From NCBI RefSeq assembly GCF_027213645.1, contig NZ_JAPWGL010000001.1:1054001-1118000 (forward strand): DNA of 64,000 nucleotides, written 5' to 3'. The first letter of the stretch is position 1. Every line of letters starts with the position of its first letter. Both the position numbers and the translations under genes were made by a program. This DNA comes from Pedobacter rhodius. Its GTDB lineage: Bacteria > Bacteroidota > Bacteroidia > Sphingobacteriales > Sphingobacteriaceae. A model generated the notes under the pieces. It saw only the letters and a list, made by a program, of their open reading frames with translations. It did no database searches and was not told the DNA's origin. Positions 54,659 to 63,019 of the stretch are shown here, piece by piece.

Positions 54659-55846
54659 CTAAATATAGCTCAGCCACCAATTATTATGTGTGGCTTTATA
54701 TTTCTTAAACCATTTGCAAGGGTAATAGAGTGATGCAACAACCATTATCCAGATACCATATACAATCCATAAATCGTAACCAAATTTAGCCGGCCTGAAC
54801 AGAAATGGAATTTGTATAATTTCTTTGGCGGTATTTCCTTCTAAAAAGAAAAGTATAACCAGAATGGTGTGCAAAAGGTAAAAATGTATTACATAATAAA
54901 AAAATGGTACGCTTCCGTAAATAGAAAGCATTTTGCTTACCTTATTTGTAACATTTTTTGCTATAGCTAAAAATGTCAGGGCGAAGCCCAATGTTAAACA
55001 GGTATATTCCAGGGATGGCGGATATTTAGTTACATTTAAGAATGATAACAGGTTTTTGAAAAGATCATGGTATTCTTTTCTGGGTACCGGGTCACCGTAG
55101 AGGCTAAGTAAGCGTAAAACGACAAAAAGTATTAAAGCCAATGCGCCGAAGTTCTTTAAATTTCTATGGCGCTTTTCGGGGTTATAATCTTTTGCAAACC
55201 ATTTGCCGGCCGCATAGCCCAGAAACATAATGCCTGTCCAGGGTAAAATAGCATAAAACGCACCGATGAAATGATTATTTGCTAAAGGTATAACTGTTCC
55301 TGAAGCGGTAAAGAAAATTTTAAGCAGTAAACCTGATGTTCCATTGTTTAGTGCAGGAAAGAAGTCGAAAACATTATGTCCGAGTACGAGCAATAATCCG
55401 GTAATCAGAACCAATTTGTAAGAAATTCGGCTAAAAAGTGCTAAAAGAATCATGCTGCAGCCAATGGCCCAGATGACCTGTAGGATAATAAAGTTATAAA
55501 ACGGGTTAAAAGTTAACCCAAACGTTATAATTACAATTTCAACAAGCACCAGCCACAAGCCTCTTTTTAATAAAAATAGGCTCGATTTTGCCGGTGTTTT
55601 GTTTTGAGCAGAAAGATAGGCTGACAAACCAGAAAGGAAAACAAACGTCGGTGCACAGAAATGCGTAATCCAGCGGGTAAAAAATAAAATTCCTGTTGTT
55701 GTATCCGGATTAAGCGGATCACCGGTCATCGCATCAATATGGAAAAAATCACGTGTGTGATCTAATGCCATGATGATCATTACCAGGCCTCTCAAAATAT
55801 CGATAGTGAGAATGCGTTTTGATAAGAGCGTTTGTTCAGCGTTCAT
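54659..55846 (-). CDS. DUF1624 (HGSNAT-like acyltransferase) membrane protein
   Basis: 395 residues with about 10 membrane segments. The N-terminal RILTIDILRGLVMIIMALDH followed by TRDFFH is the signature of DUF1624 / heparan-alpha-glucosaminide N-acetyltransferase-like proteins. The His after ALD is the expected acetyl-carrying residue region. WITHFCAPTFVFLSGLSAYL is also conserved. Such proteins may transfer acetyl groups across the membrane to sugars, and the bacterial role is unproven. It is monocistronic and convergent with the fucosidase operon, so not obviously part of it. Confidence 0.83.
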   Translation of the reverse strand: MNAEQTLLSKRILTIDILRGLVMIIMALDHTRDFFHIDAMTGDPLNPDTTTGILFFTRWITHFCAPTFVFLSGLSAYLSAQNKTPAKSSLFLLKRGLWLVLVEIVIITFGLTFNPFYNFIILQVIWAIGCSMILLALFSRISYKLVLITGLLLVLGHNVFDFFPALNNGTSGLLLKIFFTASGTVIPLANNHFIGAFYAILPWTGIMFLGYAAGKWFAKDYNPEKRHRNLKNFGALALILFVVLRLLSLYGDPVPRKEYHDLFKNLLSFLNVTKYPPSLEYTCLTLGFALTFLAIAKNVTNKVSKMLSIYGSVPFFYYVIHFYLLHTILVILFFLEGNTAKEIIQIPFLFRPAKFGYDLWIVYGIWIMVVASLYYPCKWFKKYKATHNNWWLSYI

Positions 55847-56288
55847 TTAATTTAGAGATTAATTTATTTGATTAAATTTTTCAGTATTGTCTTTCATGCC
55901 GGCCATTTTTTTGCCTACGAAATGATGTTTCAACTCAGGAATCATAACCGGGTATGTCTATTTGCCAGCTTGTTTTATAAGCTTTTAATTCAGTTAATTA
56001 GATCTGCCGATAGCATCAAATTAAATCTTTTTAAAAGGTAGATTTAAAGTTACAAAAAAAAGAATTGTTGAATGTTTTTTTTTAGCTACTGTTTAAATTT
56101 ATATTGTGAAAATGTTTATCGCTTATTTTTTGAGCGAAACCAGGCAAATGTTGATACATAACCAGCCTATCTCGAAATATTTAAGGCTGTTACAGCCCAC
56201 CTGCGAAGCAAGCCCGAAGACCATTGAAACCATAAAAGTTGCTGGAAAAAATGCCTGACAAATTATCAGATAAATTCTATACAGGCGC
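55847..56288. other. Intergenic stretch with partial repeat C
   Basis: No gene seen in 442 bp. A partial, diverged copy of repeat C lies at 56198-56257 (CACCTGCGAAGCAAGCCCGA, then AGACCATTGAAA). The rest is AT-rich and must contain the promoter of the DUF1624 gene. Confidence 0.55.
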
Positions 56289-56438
56289 TTATAATTTCAA
56301 GATTTTATTTGAAGCACATTTTTTACTGCAGTACAGCACCTTATCCCAATCCCTCTTCCATTTTTTACGCCAACTAAACGGGCGCTGACATACCACGCAG
56401 ATTTTTTCAGGAAGTTCTTGTTTCTTTAAGCTTTTCAT
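56289..56438 (-). CDS. DUF2256 zinc-ribbon-like small protein
   Basis: 49 residues from the chosen start at 56438 (MKSLKKQELPEKICVVC); a longer frame exists but lies inside the upstream gene. Four cysteines in two pairs (CVVCQRPF and YCSKKCAS), separated by WRKKWKRDWDKVL, are exactly the DUF2256 pattern, probably binding zinc. DUF2256 genes usually sit next to cryptochrome or photolyase genes; none is seen here. The start overlaps the stop of the 2H phosphoesterase gene as ATGA (56435-56438), implying translational coupling. Confidence 0.82.
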   Translation of the reverse strand: MKSLKKQELPEKICVVCQRPFSWRKKWKRDWDKVLYCSKKCASNKILKL

Positions 56439-56947
56439 AAATTCATGGTTTGCTGAAAAGGATAAAACGCGATATGTTCCCAGGGGCCGTTTAAATACCT
56501 CCACAGATCGAGTCCCTGTGCTTCAATCAACATTGGTGTAAACGCTGCTGAACATTCCTGAAAAAGCTGGCTTGCCTCGGCCGGACTTACTTTATTTTGA
56601 ATCGTAATGTGGGGCCTGAATCCCTGTTTATCCTGTGGGATAAGAACGGTGCTGAAATAGCCGCTGAGTTTAGCCCGAAGGGCATGGAGTTCTGCCGATT
56701 CTATCCGGTACCCGACACCATGACCGAGATGAATAAGCCCCGTTACAGAAAGATTAAAAACCTGACTTTCCAAGCGTTCAAGAATATCGTATGTTTTAAA
56801 ATCATCAGGAAGTTGATGAAAAAGTGTAAGATGGGCCTGCAGCACATTTTTTGATGGAGGGAAATACCGCAATCGTTGTTGATTGAAAAAAAATTGATTT
56901 TCTTCATCGATGCGAAGCGTAAGAATAAGAGGTGCCGGCGTATTCAT
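56435..56947 (-). CDS. 2'-5' RNA ligase / 2H phosphoesterase family protein
   Basis: 170 residues with the two H-x-T-x motifs that define the 2H superfamily: AHLTLFHQLP (His39) and PHITIQNKV (about residue 113). Length and spacing match the LigT-like group. These enzymes act on 2',3'-cyclic or 2'-5' phosphodiester RNA ends or related small molecules. No signal, hence cytoplasmic. First gene of a two-gene unit with DUF2256. The 328-bp gap upstream (56948-57275) shows no gene apart from the promoter noted for 57276. Confidence 0.85.
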   Translation of the reverse strand: MNTPAPLILTLRIDEENQFFFNQQRLRYFPPSKNVLQAHLTLFHQLPDDFKTYDILERLESQVFNLSVTGLIHLGHGVGYRIESAELHALRAKLSGYFSTVLIPQDKQGFRPHITIQNKVSPAEASQLFQECSAAFTPMLIEAQGLDLWRYLNGPWEHIAFYPFQQTMNL

Positions 56948-57263
56948 TATAAGTTATAAAGTGTTGCAGTACGGTGATAAATAACTGATAGTATTGAACA
57001 AATCAACGTATCATTTGTTCCATCAGGTTTTGATTATAAGCTTTAAATATTTATGTATCGGTCTTAATTTATCAAAGAAATACTGGTACAATGTACTAAT
57101 TTATGGCTTGCGTAAAGTAATAGTTGAAGAATTATAGTTACAACAGATAATCATCAAAAGTTATTATGATATAGGCCCCGATAAACGATAATGGCCAGTA
57201 TAAATGTTAATAATTTATTTCCAAATAAGGTATTTTTACGGTATTATAAAAAATACATAGTGT

Positions 57264-57271
57264 TATATTTG
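57264..57271 (+). promoter_or_regulatory. TAnnTTTG element before a possibly leaderless gene
   Basis: TATATTTG exactly matches the Bacteroidota -7 consensus. The ATG at 57276 follows after 4 bp, so transcription would start at or next to the start codon. No clear -33 element. Confidence 0.4.
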
Positions 57272-57275
57272 TGGT

Positions 57276-57536
57276 ATGGAAACGCTCAACACTCCTCAAA
57301 TGAGTTTATTTCTAAAAAGGGTTCAGCAGCTCAGAGGCTATGGAGATATGGATTCATATGTTTTGGTCAATGAATTCATGAAATTCGCAAATGTTCCTGA
57401 AAAAAATCTAACCGGAATAATTGAAGATTTTTCTTCTCCCAAAACCTGGATTTTTGGAAAAAGAAAGCTTATCAATGATGTCGAAACCATGCTTGGTCAT
57501 ACACCTGATTCTGAAACATTTCCGGATACAATTTAA
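57276..57536 (+). CDS. Small hypothetical protein
   Basis: 86 residues, soluble, alpha-helical in appearance (TPQMSLFLKRVQQLRGYGDM, then DSYVLVNEFMKFANVPEKNL). I do not recognise a family. An overlapping frame starting at 57191 is longer upstream but has a less protein-like sequence. The consensus -7 element 4 bp before the ATG supports this start. It is convergent with the GNAT gene. Confidence 0.5.
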   Translation: METLNTPQMSLFLKRVQQLRGYGDMDSYVLVNEFMKFANVPEKNLTGIIEDFSSPKTWIFGKRKLINDVETMLGHTPDSETFPDTI

Positions 57537-57604
57537 GACGACTGTATTATAAACTCCATCTGCCTGCAGGTAACTTGAAACAATCTGTAGTAGGGTTTCT
57601 CAGG

Positions 57605-58102
57605 CTATAATAATTTTTGATAACAATAAAAGCGAAGTCCCGGACGCTTAGCTAAGCTGATTTCCCCGCTAAACCGGTAACCTAATTTTGGGAAAAGTGC
57701 TTTCGTCGCCGCATTTTCACTATTCGTATCAACGCGTAAAATCTTTATTTCTGATACTATAGCCACTTGTTCGGCTTGTCTCATCAGCGCTTTCGCGATA
57801 CCCATTCCCCGGCAGTCGGGGTCTACCGCCAGTCGGTGCGTAACAATAGCTTTATCCGTTATATCCCAGCCTGCATCGGTATATTCAGGATCCTGATCAG
57901 TTGTAATTGCCGATACGCCAACAATCTTATCATCCAGCTTACTAACCCATAACTGGTTAACCGAAATGTCTTTAGTAAATACTTCCGGATTTGGGTAATC
58001 ATCTCCCCATTGAAAATTCCCCGAAACACGCATCAGCGGAACAACTTTTTTTATAAGTTGCATAATTTCGGGTATGTCTTCCAGGGTAGCCAATCGAATC
58101 AT
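57605..58102 (-). CDS. GNAT family N-acetyltransferase
   Basis: 165 residues from the chosen start (MIRLATLEDIPEIMQLI). Upstream in-frame ATGs up to 58129 overlap the terminator of the preceding gene and are unlikely. The acetyl-CoA binding motif A is visible as HRLAVDPDCRGMGIAKALMR, followed by LRVDTNSENAATKALFPKLG with the typical Asn and the GY-x-F-x-G end. Cytoplasmic. The substrate of such stand-alone GNAT enzymes cannot be inferred. Confidence 0.85.
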   Translation of the reverse strand: MIRLATLEDIPEIMQLIKKVVPLMRVSGNFQWGDDYPNPEVFTKDISVNQLWVSKLDDKIVGVSAITTDQDPEYTDAGWDITDKAIVTHRLAVDPDCRGMGIAKALMRQAEQVAIVSEIKILRVDTNSENAATKALFPKLGYRFSGEISLAKRPGLRFYCYQKLL

Positions 58103-58113
58103 CATTTGGTGCA

Positions 58114-58150
58114 TAAAGAAAAACCCCACAAAAAATGTTTATGTGTGGTT
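58114..58150 (-). terminator. Intrinsic terminator after the DinB-like gene
   Basis: On the minus strand AACCACACA and TGTGGGGTT (plus-strand positions 58142-58150 and 58122-58130) form a 9-bp stem with one G-T pair and an 11-nt loop, followed by TTTCTTT. It ends the DinB-like gene just before the GNAT start. Confidence 0.6.
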
Positions 58151-58158
58151 ATAAATGA

Positions 58159-58689
58159 TTAAAATAATTTTTCCTGCGGTGGTTTAACACCTGCTAAGCG
58201 TAGATATACCGTTGCCTGACCGCGATGATGTGTCTGATGTTCAAAATCTTTAACAAACACCATATCTCTTGTCATTTCGAAACGGTTCATAAATTTTACT
58301 TTCTCTTCTGATTGTTTAGGTGTCATTTTCTTTAGCGCAGCAATTACATAATCGTAACCCGCCATAACTTCCTTGGTTACATTCGCTTTGGATTTATCCT
58401 GAATTTTCTCTACTTCACCCAATCCGTAAGGACTTTTTTCGCCGGTAGCACTTGCCGTAAAACCATAGTTCGCATCTGTAAGGTGTAACATTTGTTCTGC
58501 AAAAGAACGCATTTCCGGTGTTGGCTTTAAAGAATAACCCGATTCAGGCATTGCATCCAGGTATTCTTTGGTATACGCCTTTGCTCTTTCCCATTCTGCA
58601 ATTTTAGTGCTTAACGATTCCTGTGCATTGGCCACAGCCATGGTAGCCAACAGGCCTATCAGGCTGAGTAATAATTTTGCTGTTTTCAT
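58159..58689 (-). CDS. Secreted DinB-like (YfiT/DinB fold) protein
   Basis: 176 residues with a Sec signal (cut near AVANAQE), which is unusual for the mostly cytoplasmic DinB fold but frequent in Bacteroidota. The four-helix-bundle signature has HLTDANYG (first His) and FEHQTHHRGQATVYLRLAG, where the H-x-x-H-H of helix 4 binds a divalent metal. Family members include thiol-dependent transferases; the function here is unknown. Monocistronic, with a terminator downstream. Confidence 0.83.
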   Translation of the reverse strand: MKTAKLLLSLIGLLATMAVANAQESLSTKIAEWERAKAYTKEYLDAMPESGYSLKPTPEMRSFAEQMLHLTDANYGFTASATGEKSPYGLGEVEKIQDKSKANVTKEVMAGYDYVIAALKKMTPKQSEEKVKFMNRFEMTRDMVFVKDFEHQTHHRGQATVYLRLAGVKPPQEKLF

Positions 58690-58916
58690 GATTTGGTTTG
58701 TTTTTACTAGAACAAATATAAGGGAGAAATAAGATTTGTCTATTAGCTTCCGGAATTATTTGTATGTCGGTCAGCTGTTAGGAGCGAAGCGTGAGTTAGT
58801 TTTAAATTATCATCTTTAAACCTCGAAAATCTTTTAAGTTATGTGATTATTTTTCTCGTATAGATTAAGTAAAATAAGGCTTGAACTGGTCACTCAAAAA
58901 AGCATACTGTGCCTGT

Positions 58917-60371
58917 TTATTTTTTCGTATACGTTCTTACAAAATCGATCCAATCCGAAACGGTAACAGGTATCTCTACATCAGGTTTAATCCCAATATT
59001 ATCAAGTGGATATTCAGGCAATCTTAATGATTTACAGGCCGGATAGCCCAGGCCATAAAAACCAAAAGGCAATTTGGTTCTCACAACTTCTAAATAATCT
59101 ATGGCGCCAGATGTGTTGCTACCATAAAGCTTTACCTTAGTGCTTTGTCTTGCCTGTAAAACAAAAATTTCAGCGGCACTGGCTGTATTTTTGTTTATGA
59201 TCAGAGAAACAGATTTTGGGTTCTTGAATACCTTTGAAAAGGTAATCGTATCTACAGGGTATAAAGGATAAATTTCGTTAAGATGTGTTTTTAATTCGCG
59301 AACATTTTTTTCAAAGATTGTTTTCATGCTGTCAGCAATATTTGATGGAATCTGGCTATAATAATCGCGAATGTTTTCTTCTGTAGCCAATACGCTTCCC
59401 CCCTCCGTCAAAATGGGGTTGGCATAAAGATATGGGATTAATTTATCATAACTAAGTACAGAACCACCATAATTATTTCGAAGGTCTATAATTAAATGTT
59501 CGCATTTCTCCAGTTCCAGGGCATTTTTTTTTAATAAACTATCCATCACCTTTACATTATCCAATGATGCGTATGAAGGCATTTGAAAAAGGCAGGTTTT
59601 GTCATCCAAAAATTTAAATTTTGGAAAAAGCTCATTATTCGCAGTTTGGCTAGATACTTTTGGGGGCGGAACAAAATTTTTGTACCATTTTGAAGTAACG
59701 GTACCGTCTCCAAATGTAAGTGTGTCTTTTACTTTCTGTAAAAAAAGCTGATTTTCTGAATGATCAATAGCTCTGAAAACTTTTAGACGGTATTGTCCAC
59801 GATTTTTAGTAATTCTTAATTTAACTTGTTGCGGGCCCCAAGTGCTTCCATTCGCCTTTATAATGAAACCGATAAACTCATTTTTTCTGTTTTTATCCTT
59901 TACGATTCCGATTTGATAATATCCGGCCTGGTCTTTCCAAATACCTTCCAAACTGTCTATATCAGCTTGCTCCTTCTTCAGATAAGAATTGAACAGCGAA
60001 TCTGTCCAATCTGTTTTTTCTTCTTTAGCATAATAATTTATGAGCTGTTCCTTCGTGAATTTACTATCATCATATGAAATACTCATGTGCTTATCCTTAA
60101 AAAAGGAAAGCCATTTTTTAAGAATTGGAAAGCATTGGTAAGGAGGGGCTTCACCAGCTTCCATTAACAAACTATCTGTAAAAACTTCAAATTTGTTTCT
60201 GTTTGAAACGGTTACTTTGTCATTATAACCGGCATAGTTTTTCTTCACTCTTTCGATTACAAACTTCAAGTTACCTCTGCAATCACAATTTTGAGCTTTT
60301 GAAGAAAAAAAAGCGAAAATTAAAATAAAGAGCACAAATTTCCTTATGTATTTACATGTTTTCATTAGCAT
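58917..60371 (-). CDS. S41 family C-terminal processing peptidase-like protein
   Basis: 484 residues with an N-terminal signal (cut near FSSKAQN). The C-terminal half is the tail-specific protease core: ELEKCEHLIIDLRNNYGGSV, then NPKSVSLIINKNTASAAEIF with the probable catalytic Ser in TASAAE, and LPFGFYGLGYPACKSLRLPE near the end. No PDZ domain is evident; the N-terminal half has its own beta-rich domain (GIWKDQAGYYQIGIVKDKNR). It acts in the periplasm or at the surface. A tiny possible peptide gene lies 40 bp upstream on the same strand. Confidence 0.83.
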   Translation of the reverse strand: MLMKTCKYIRKFVLFILIFAFFSSKAQNCDCRGNLKFVIERVKKNYAGYNDKVTVSNRNKFEVFTDSLLMEAGEAPPYQCFPILKKWLSFFKDKHMSISYDDSKFTKEQLINYYAKEEKTDWTDSLFNSYLKKEQADIDSLEGIWKDQAGYYQIGIVKDKNRKNEFIGFIIKANGSTWGPQQVKLRITKNRGQYRLKVFRAIDHSENQLFLQKVKDTLTFGDGTVTSKWYKNFVPPPKVSSQTANNELFPKFKFLDDKTCLFQMPSYASLDNVKVMDSLLKKNALELEKCEHLIIDLRNNYGGSVLSYDKLIPYLYANPILTEGGSVLATEENIRDYYSQIPSNIADSMKTIFEKNVRELKTHLNEIYPLYPVDTITFSKVFKNPKSVSLIINKNTASAAEIFVLQARQSTKVKLYGSNTSGAIDYLEVVRTKLPFGFYGLGYPACKSLRLPEYPLDNIGIKPDVEIPVTVSDWIDFVRTYTKK

Positions 60372-60411
60372 CTATTGTCAATACTAATTGCTTATAGTCG
60401 TAACTTATCTT

Positions 60412-60510
60412 CTACGCATCCTGGTAATGTGGAGGATTCCCGACAGTAGTTGGATTTCCAGTCCGTCGCCACCCCCTAATTAGTCGCATTTGTTCATTAT
60501 TAAAACCCAT
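60412..60510 (-). CDS. Possible very short peptide gene
   Basis: A 32-residue frame with an AGGAAAA stretch about 14 nt before the ATG. It begins MGFNNEQMRLIRGWRR and continues with a Pro/Asn-rich tail (GNPTTVGNPPHYQDA). NEQMRLIRGW resembles the end of the double-glycine leader of the precursor at 62598 (RNEMRMIKGG), with Trp for the second Gly. It is in the same direction as the S41 peptidase gene, 40 bp upstream. The remainder of the gap 60372-60844 is AT-rich and without other genes. Coding status uncertain. Confidence 0.3.
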   Translation of the reverse strand: MGFNNEQMRLIRGWRRTGNPTTVGNPPHYQDA

Positions 60511-60844
60511 AATCAATTTTTTCTATTTTCCTGGCGTTTCGTTTTATGATGTTATACTCTGTAAATTTTTTTTAAATGTATCATTTCTAGTAGGTGTTTA
60601 CAAAAATAAAATCTTACCACAAAATCAATTTGTAATGCTTTATAATTATACAAGAAAATGAATTTTATGCTGCACTACAATGAAACTAAAATAAAGTCTA
60701 TCCCGCAAACTAAAATCTATTTCCTGCAAAACTACCTTTTCATATAGAAAATCATAGGTTCTGTATAACAAATAATATATTGTCAAATCATTCACCTAAT
60801 TTAATAGTTGATTTTAATAATTCAATATTTAACCTCTAGTTTTC

Positions 60845-62428
60845 ATGAACCTTTTCAACGTTAAAAAACACAATTTAGATAGCGTCACGCAACATTTAAC
60901 TAAAGCACTTGGTATTAAAATGCATAATTCAACAATATCTAAATGTTTAAGAGAGCATCCAGATTATCCAAGTATCCTGTCACTCAGCGATTGTTTAAAA
61001 GATTGGAAAATACCTAATAAAGCATATAGATTCATTAAAACTGATTATAACCTTACTAATTTATCTTTACCATTCATCGCACATTTAGAAGAACATGGAG
61101 GTAAGTTTGTCTTGATTCATAATATTGATGAAGAAAATATTACTTTTTCAGATGAACAGAAAAAAAGTACAACTATTTCAAACAAAAAGTTTTTTGAAAA
61201 TTGGGATGGAATTATTGTTCACGCGCAAAAAGGCCCGCAAAGCGGTGAAATAAATTACTTTGAAAACGCACTTAAATATTTCTTTCAAGTTCTTGTTTTG
61301 CCGTCAGTGTTGATATTGTTCTCATTATTATTCATTGTTGCGTTCAGTACTTTATTACCAGCATTATATCCAGCGGTACTAAGCGTGACGAAATTAATAG
61401 GCTTGCTTGTAAGTATATTTCTTTTAATGCAAACTATCAATGCTGAAAATCCTTTTATAAAAAACTTATGTGGATTAGGCGGCAAAAATGATTGTAATGC
61501 AATTTTGAATTCTAGAGCTGCAAAGTTAACCGATTGGTTAAGTTGGAGCGAAATAGGCTTCTTCTATTTTTCAGGCACACTTTTACTGCTTTTAATCAAC
61601 CCTTCGTCAATGTGGCTAATAATGGTGCTAAATTTATTTTCATTGCCATATACCATTTATTCATTTTCTTACCAATATAAAGTAAAGAAATGGTGTGTAC
61701 TGTGTTGTAGCATACAGGTAGTACTTATATCAGAATTTGTTTGCGCAGTGATATTCGGGAATTGGAACTGGAATGCTTATACAATCATCAATAGCCAATT
61801 ATATCTCGTTATAATATGTTTATTATCGCCAATAATAATCTGGTCATTTTTAAAACAGTATTTTCTAAGTACAGCGCAACTGAAACCTTTAAAAAGAGAA
61901 TTAAATCAATTTAAATTCAATAATGAATTATTCAAAAATGCATTATCTAATCAGCCAATATATAATATAGATGATGATTTAATGCCGATAGTTTTAGGAA
62001 ACGAGCTGGCCGATATAACTATAACAATGGTAACTAATCCTAACTGTACGCCTTGTAGTGTAGCTCATAAAGGCTTAACTAAGTTATTAGAATCGCGCAG
62101 TGACATCAAGATAAAGCTGATTTTTTTTACGAGTGATAGTGAGGACGAAAGAGCAAAGGTTGCACGTCATTTAACCACTCTTGCTTTTTTTAGAAGTAAA
62201 ACCATTGCTGAAGAAGCTCTAAATGACTGGTACAAGACATTTATGAAATATGAAAATTGGCAAATAAAGTATCCTATTGAGTATAAAATTGAAGTTGAAC
62301 AGGCCGTTAATAAACAGAGAGAGTGGTGTGATTTGGCTGATATTGACTCAACACCAACATTTTTTATTAATGGGCAAAAATTACCAGATCCCTATAAACT
62401 GGATGATGTCAAATATTTATTAAGTTAA
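60845..62428 (+). CDS. C39-like / VKOR / thioredoxin fusion disulfide-forming membrane protein
   Basis: 527 residues in three parts. Residues 1-130 are a C39-peptidase-like domain (KCLREHPDYPSILSLSDCL, LPFIAHLEEHGGKFVLIHNI) that probably binds leader peptides but lacks an obvious catalytic Cys. Residues about 145-340 form a VKOR membrane domain with Cys209 and Cys217 (CGLGGKNDCNAILNS) and the active CxxC Cys284-Cys287 (WCVLCC). Residues about 375-527 are a thioredoxin domain with Cys401-x-x-Cys404 (NPNCTPCSVAH) and cis-Pro in STPTFFING. VKOR passes electrons from disulfide formation to quinone. The next gene encodes a Cys-rich leader peptide, so oxidative folding of that product is likely. 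Confidence 0.88.
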   Translation: MNLFNVKKHNLDSVTQHLTKALGIKMHNSTISKCLREHPDYPSILSLSDCLKDWKIPNKAYRFIKTDYNLTNLSLPFIAHLEEHGGKFVLIHNIDEENITFSDEQKKSTTISNKKFFENWDGIIVHAQKGPQSGEINYFENALKYFFQVLVLPSVLILFSLLFIVAFSTLLPALYPAVLSVTKLIGLLVSIFLLMQTINAENPFIKNLCGLGGKNDCNAILNSRAAKLTDWLSWSEIGFFYFSGTLLLLLINPSSMWLIMVLNLFSLPYTIYSFSYQYKVKKWCVLCCSIQVVLISEFVCAVIFGNWNWNAYTIINSQLYLVIICLLSPIIIWSFLKQYFLSTAQLKPLKRELNQFKFNNELFKNALSNQPIYNIDDDLMPIVLGNELADITITMVTNPNCTPCSVAHKGLTKLLESRSDIKIKLIFFTSDSEDERAKVARHLTTLAFFRSKTIAEEALNDWYKTFMKYENWQIKYPIEYKIEVEQAVNKQREWCDLADIDSTPTFFINGQKLPDPYKLDDVKYLLS

Positions 62429-62597
62429 AAATTATCTAATATAATCTAGCAGACATATCTTTAAATAAGAAAGACTTTGTACAAAATGAGGCAATGCGGT
62501 TGCAAACAATTTGTCTCAAAACGAGTGTTGACGTACATCAATACAGCTAGGAAGCCCGGCTTGAAAGAAGGTTTCAATTAAACTTTAAATCGAAATT

Positions 62598-62900
62598 ATG
62601 GAAATGTTACTAAATGATAGTGCAACCACTATTAAAGGGGAAGTACTATCAAGAAATGAAATGAGAATGATAAAAGGAGGGGTTGTTGAGCCACCAAGCA
62701 GTTATGGATGTAAGACATCAGCATGTACTTGGACGGATGGTAATGGATATACCACTACTGGAACTTGTGGCGGCAAGGGAGAAGCAACTGGCGGGCCTTA
62801 TGGTACAATCACAATGGAGTGCTTTTGTAATACTTCAAATCATACTTCTCCTACTCCTGTAGGAAGTAATGGCGGAGTAAGTAGATGCTACAATGATTAG
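62598..62900 (+). CDS. Double-glycine-leader, six-core-cysteine secreted peptide precursor
   Basis: 100 residues. The leader ends LSRNEMRMIKGG (Gly27-Gly28), the Gly-Gly motif cleaved by C39-type ABC exporters and common in Bacteroidota natural-product precursors. The 72-residue core has six cysteines (38, 43, 57, 75, 77, 97) in a Gly/Thr/Ser-rich sequence with no hydrophobic helix, suggesting three disulfides. The preceding gene encodes a C39-like/VKOR/thioredoxin fusion. The dedicated exporter is not in the window and may lie to the right. Bacteriocin, signalling or other role unknown. Confidence 0.75.
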   Translation: MEMLLNDSATTIKGEVLSRNEMRMIKGGVVEPPSSYGCKTSACTWTDGNGYTTTGTCGGKGEATGGPYGTITMECFCNTSNHTSPTPVGSNGGVSRCYND

Positions 62901-63019
62901 AACCAATAACTAAATCCGTAAAGTGATAGAAGATCAATATGATGTAATCTTGAAGAATTAAAAAGCCTTATTCACTATTTATCATGATTGAAAAGCTATC
63001 ACTTTATTAACTATACAAA

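Noticed and set aside
57191..57373. Plus-strand frame overlapping the small gene at 57276
   Set aside because: Low-complexity Lys/Tyr/Asn sequence. The overlapping frame at 57276 has the better composition and promoter.
62486..62581. 31-residue frame between the VKOR fusion and the precursor gene
   Set aside because: Contains C-G-C and basic residues, but no leader motif, no ribosome-binding site and no known pattern. Too short to support.
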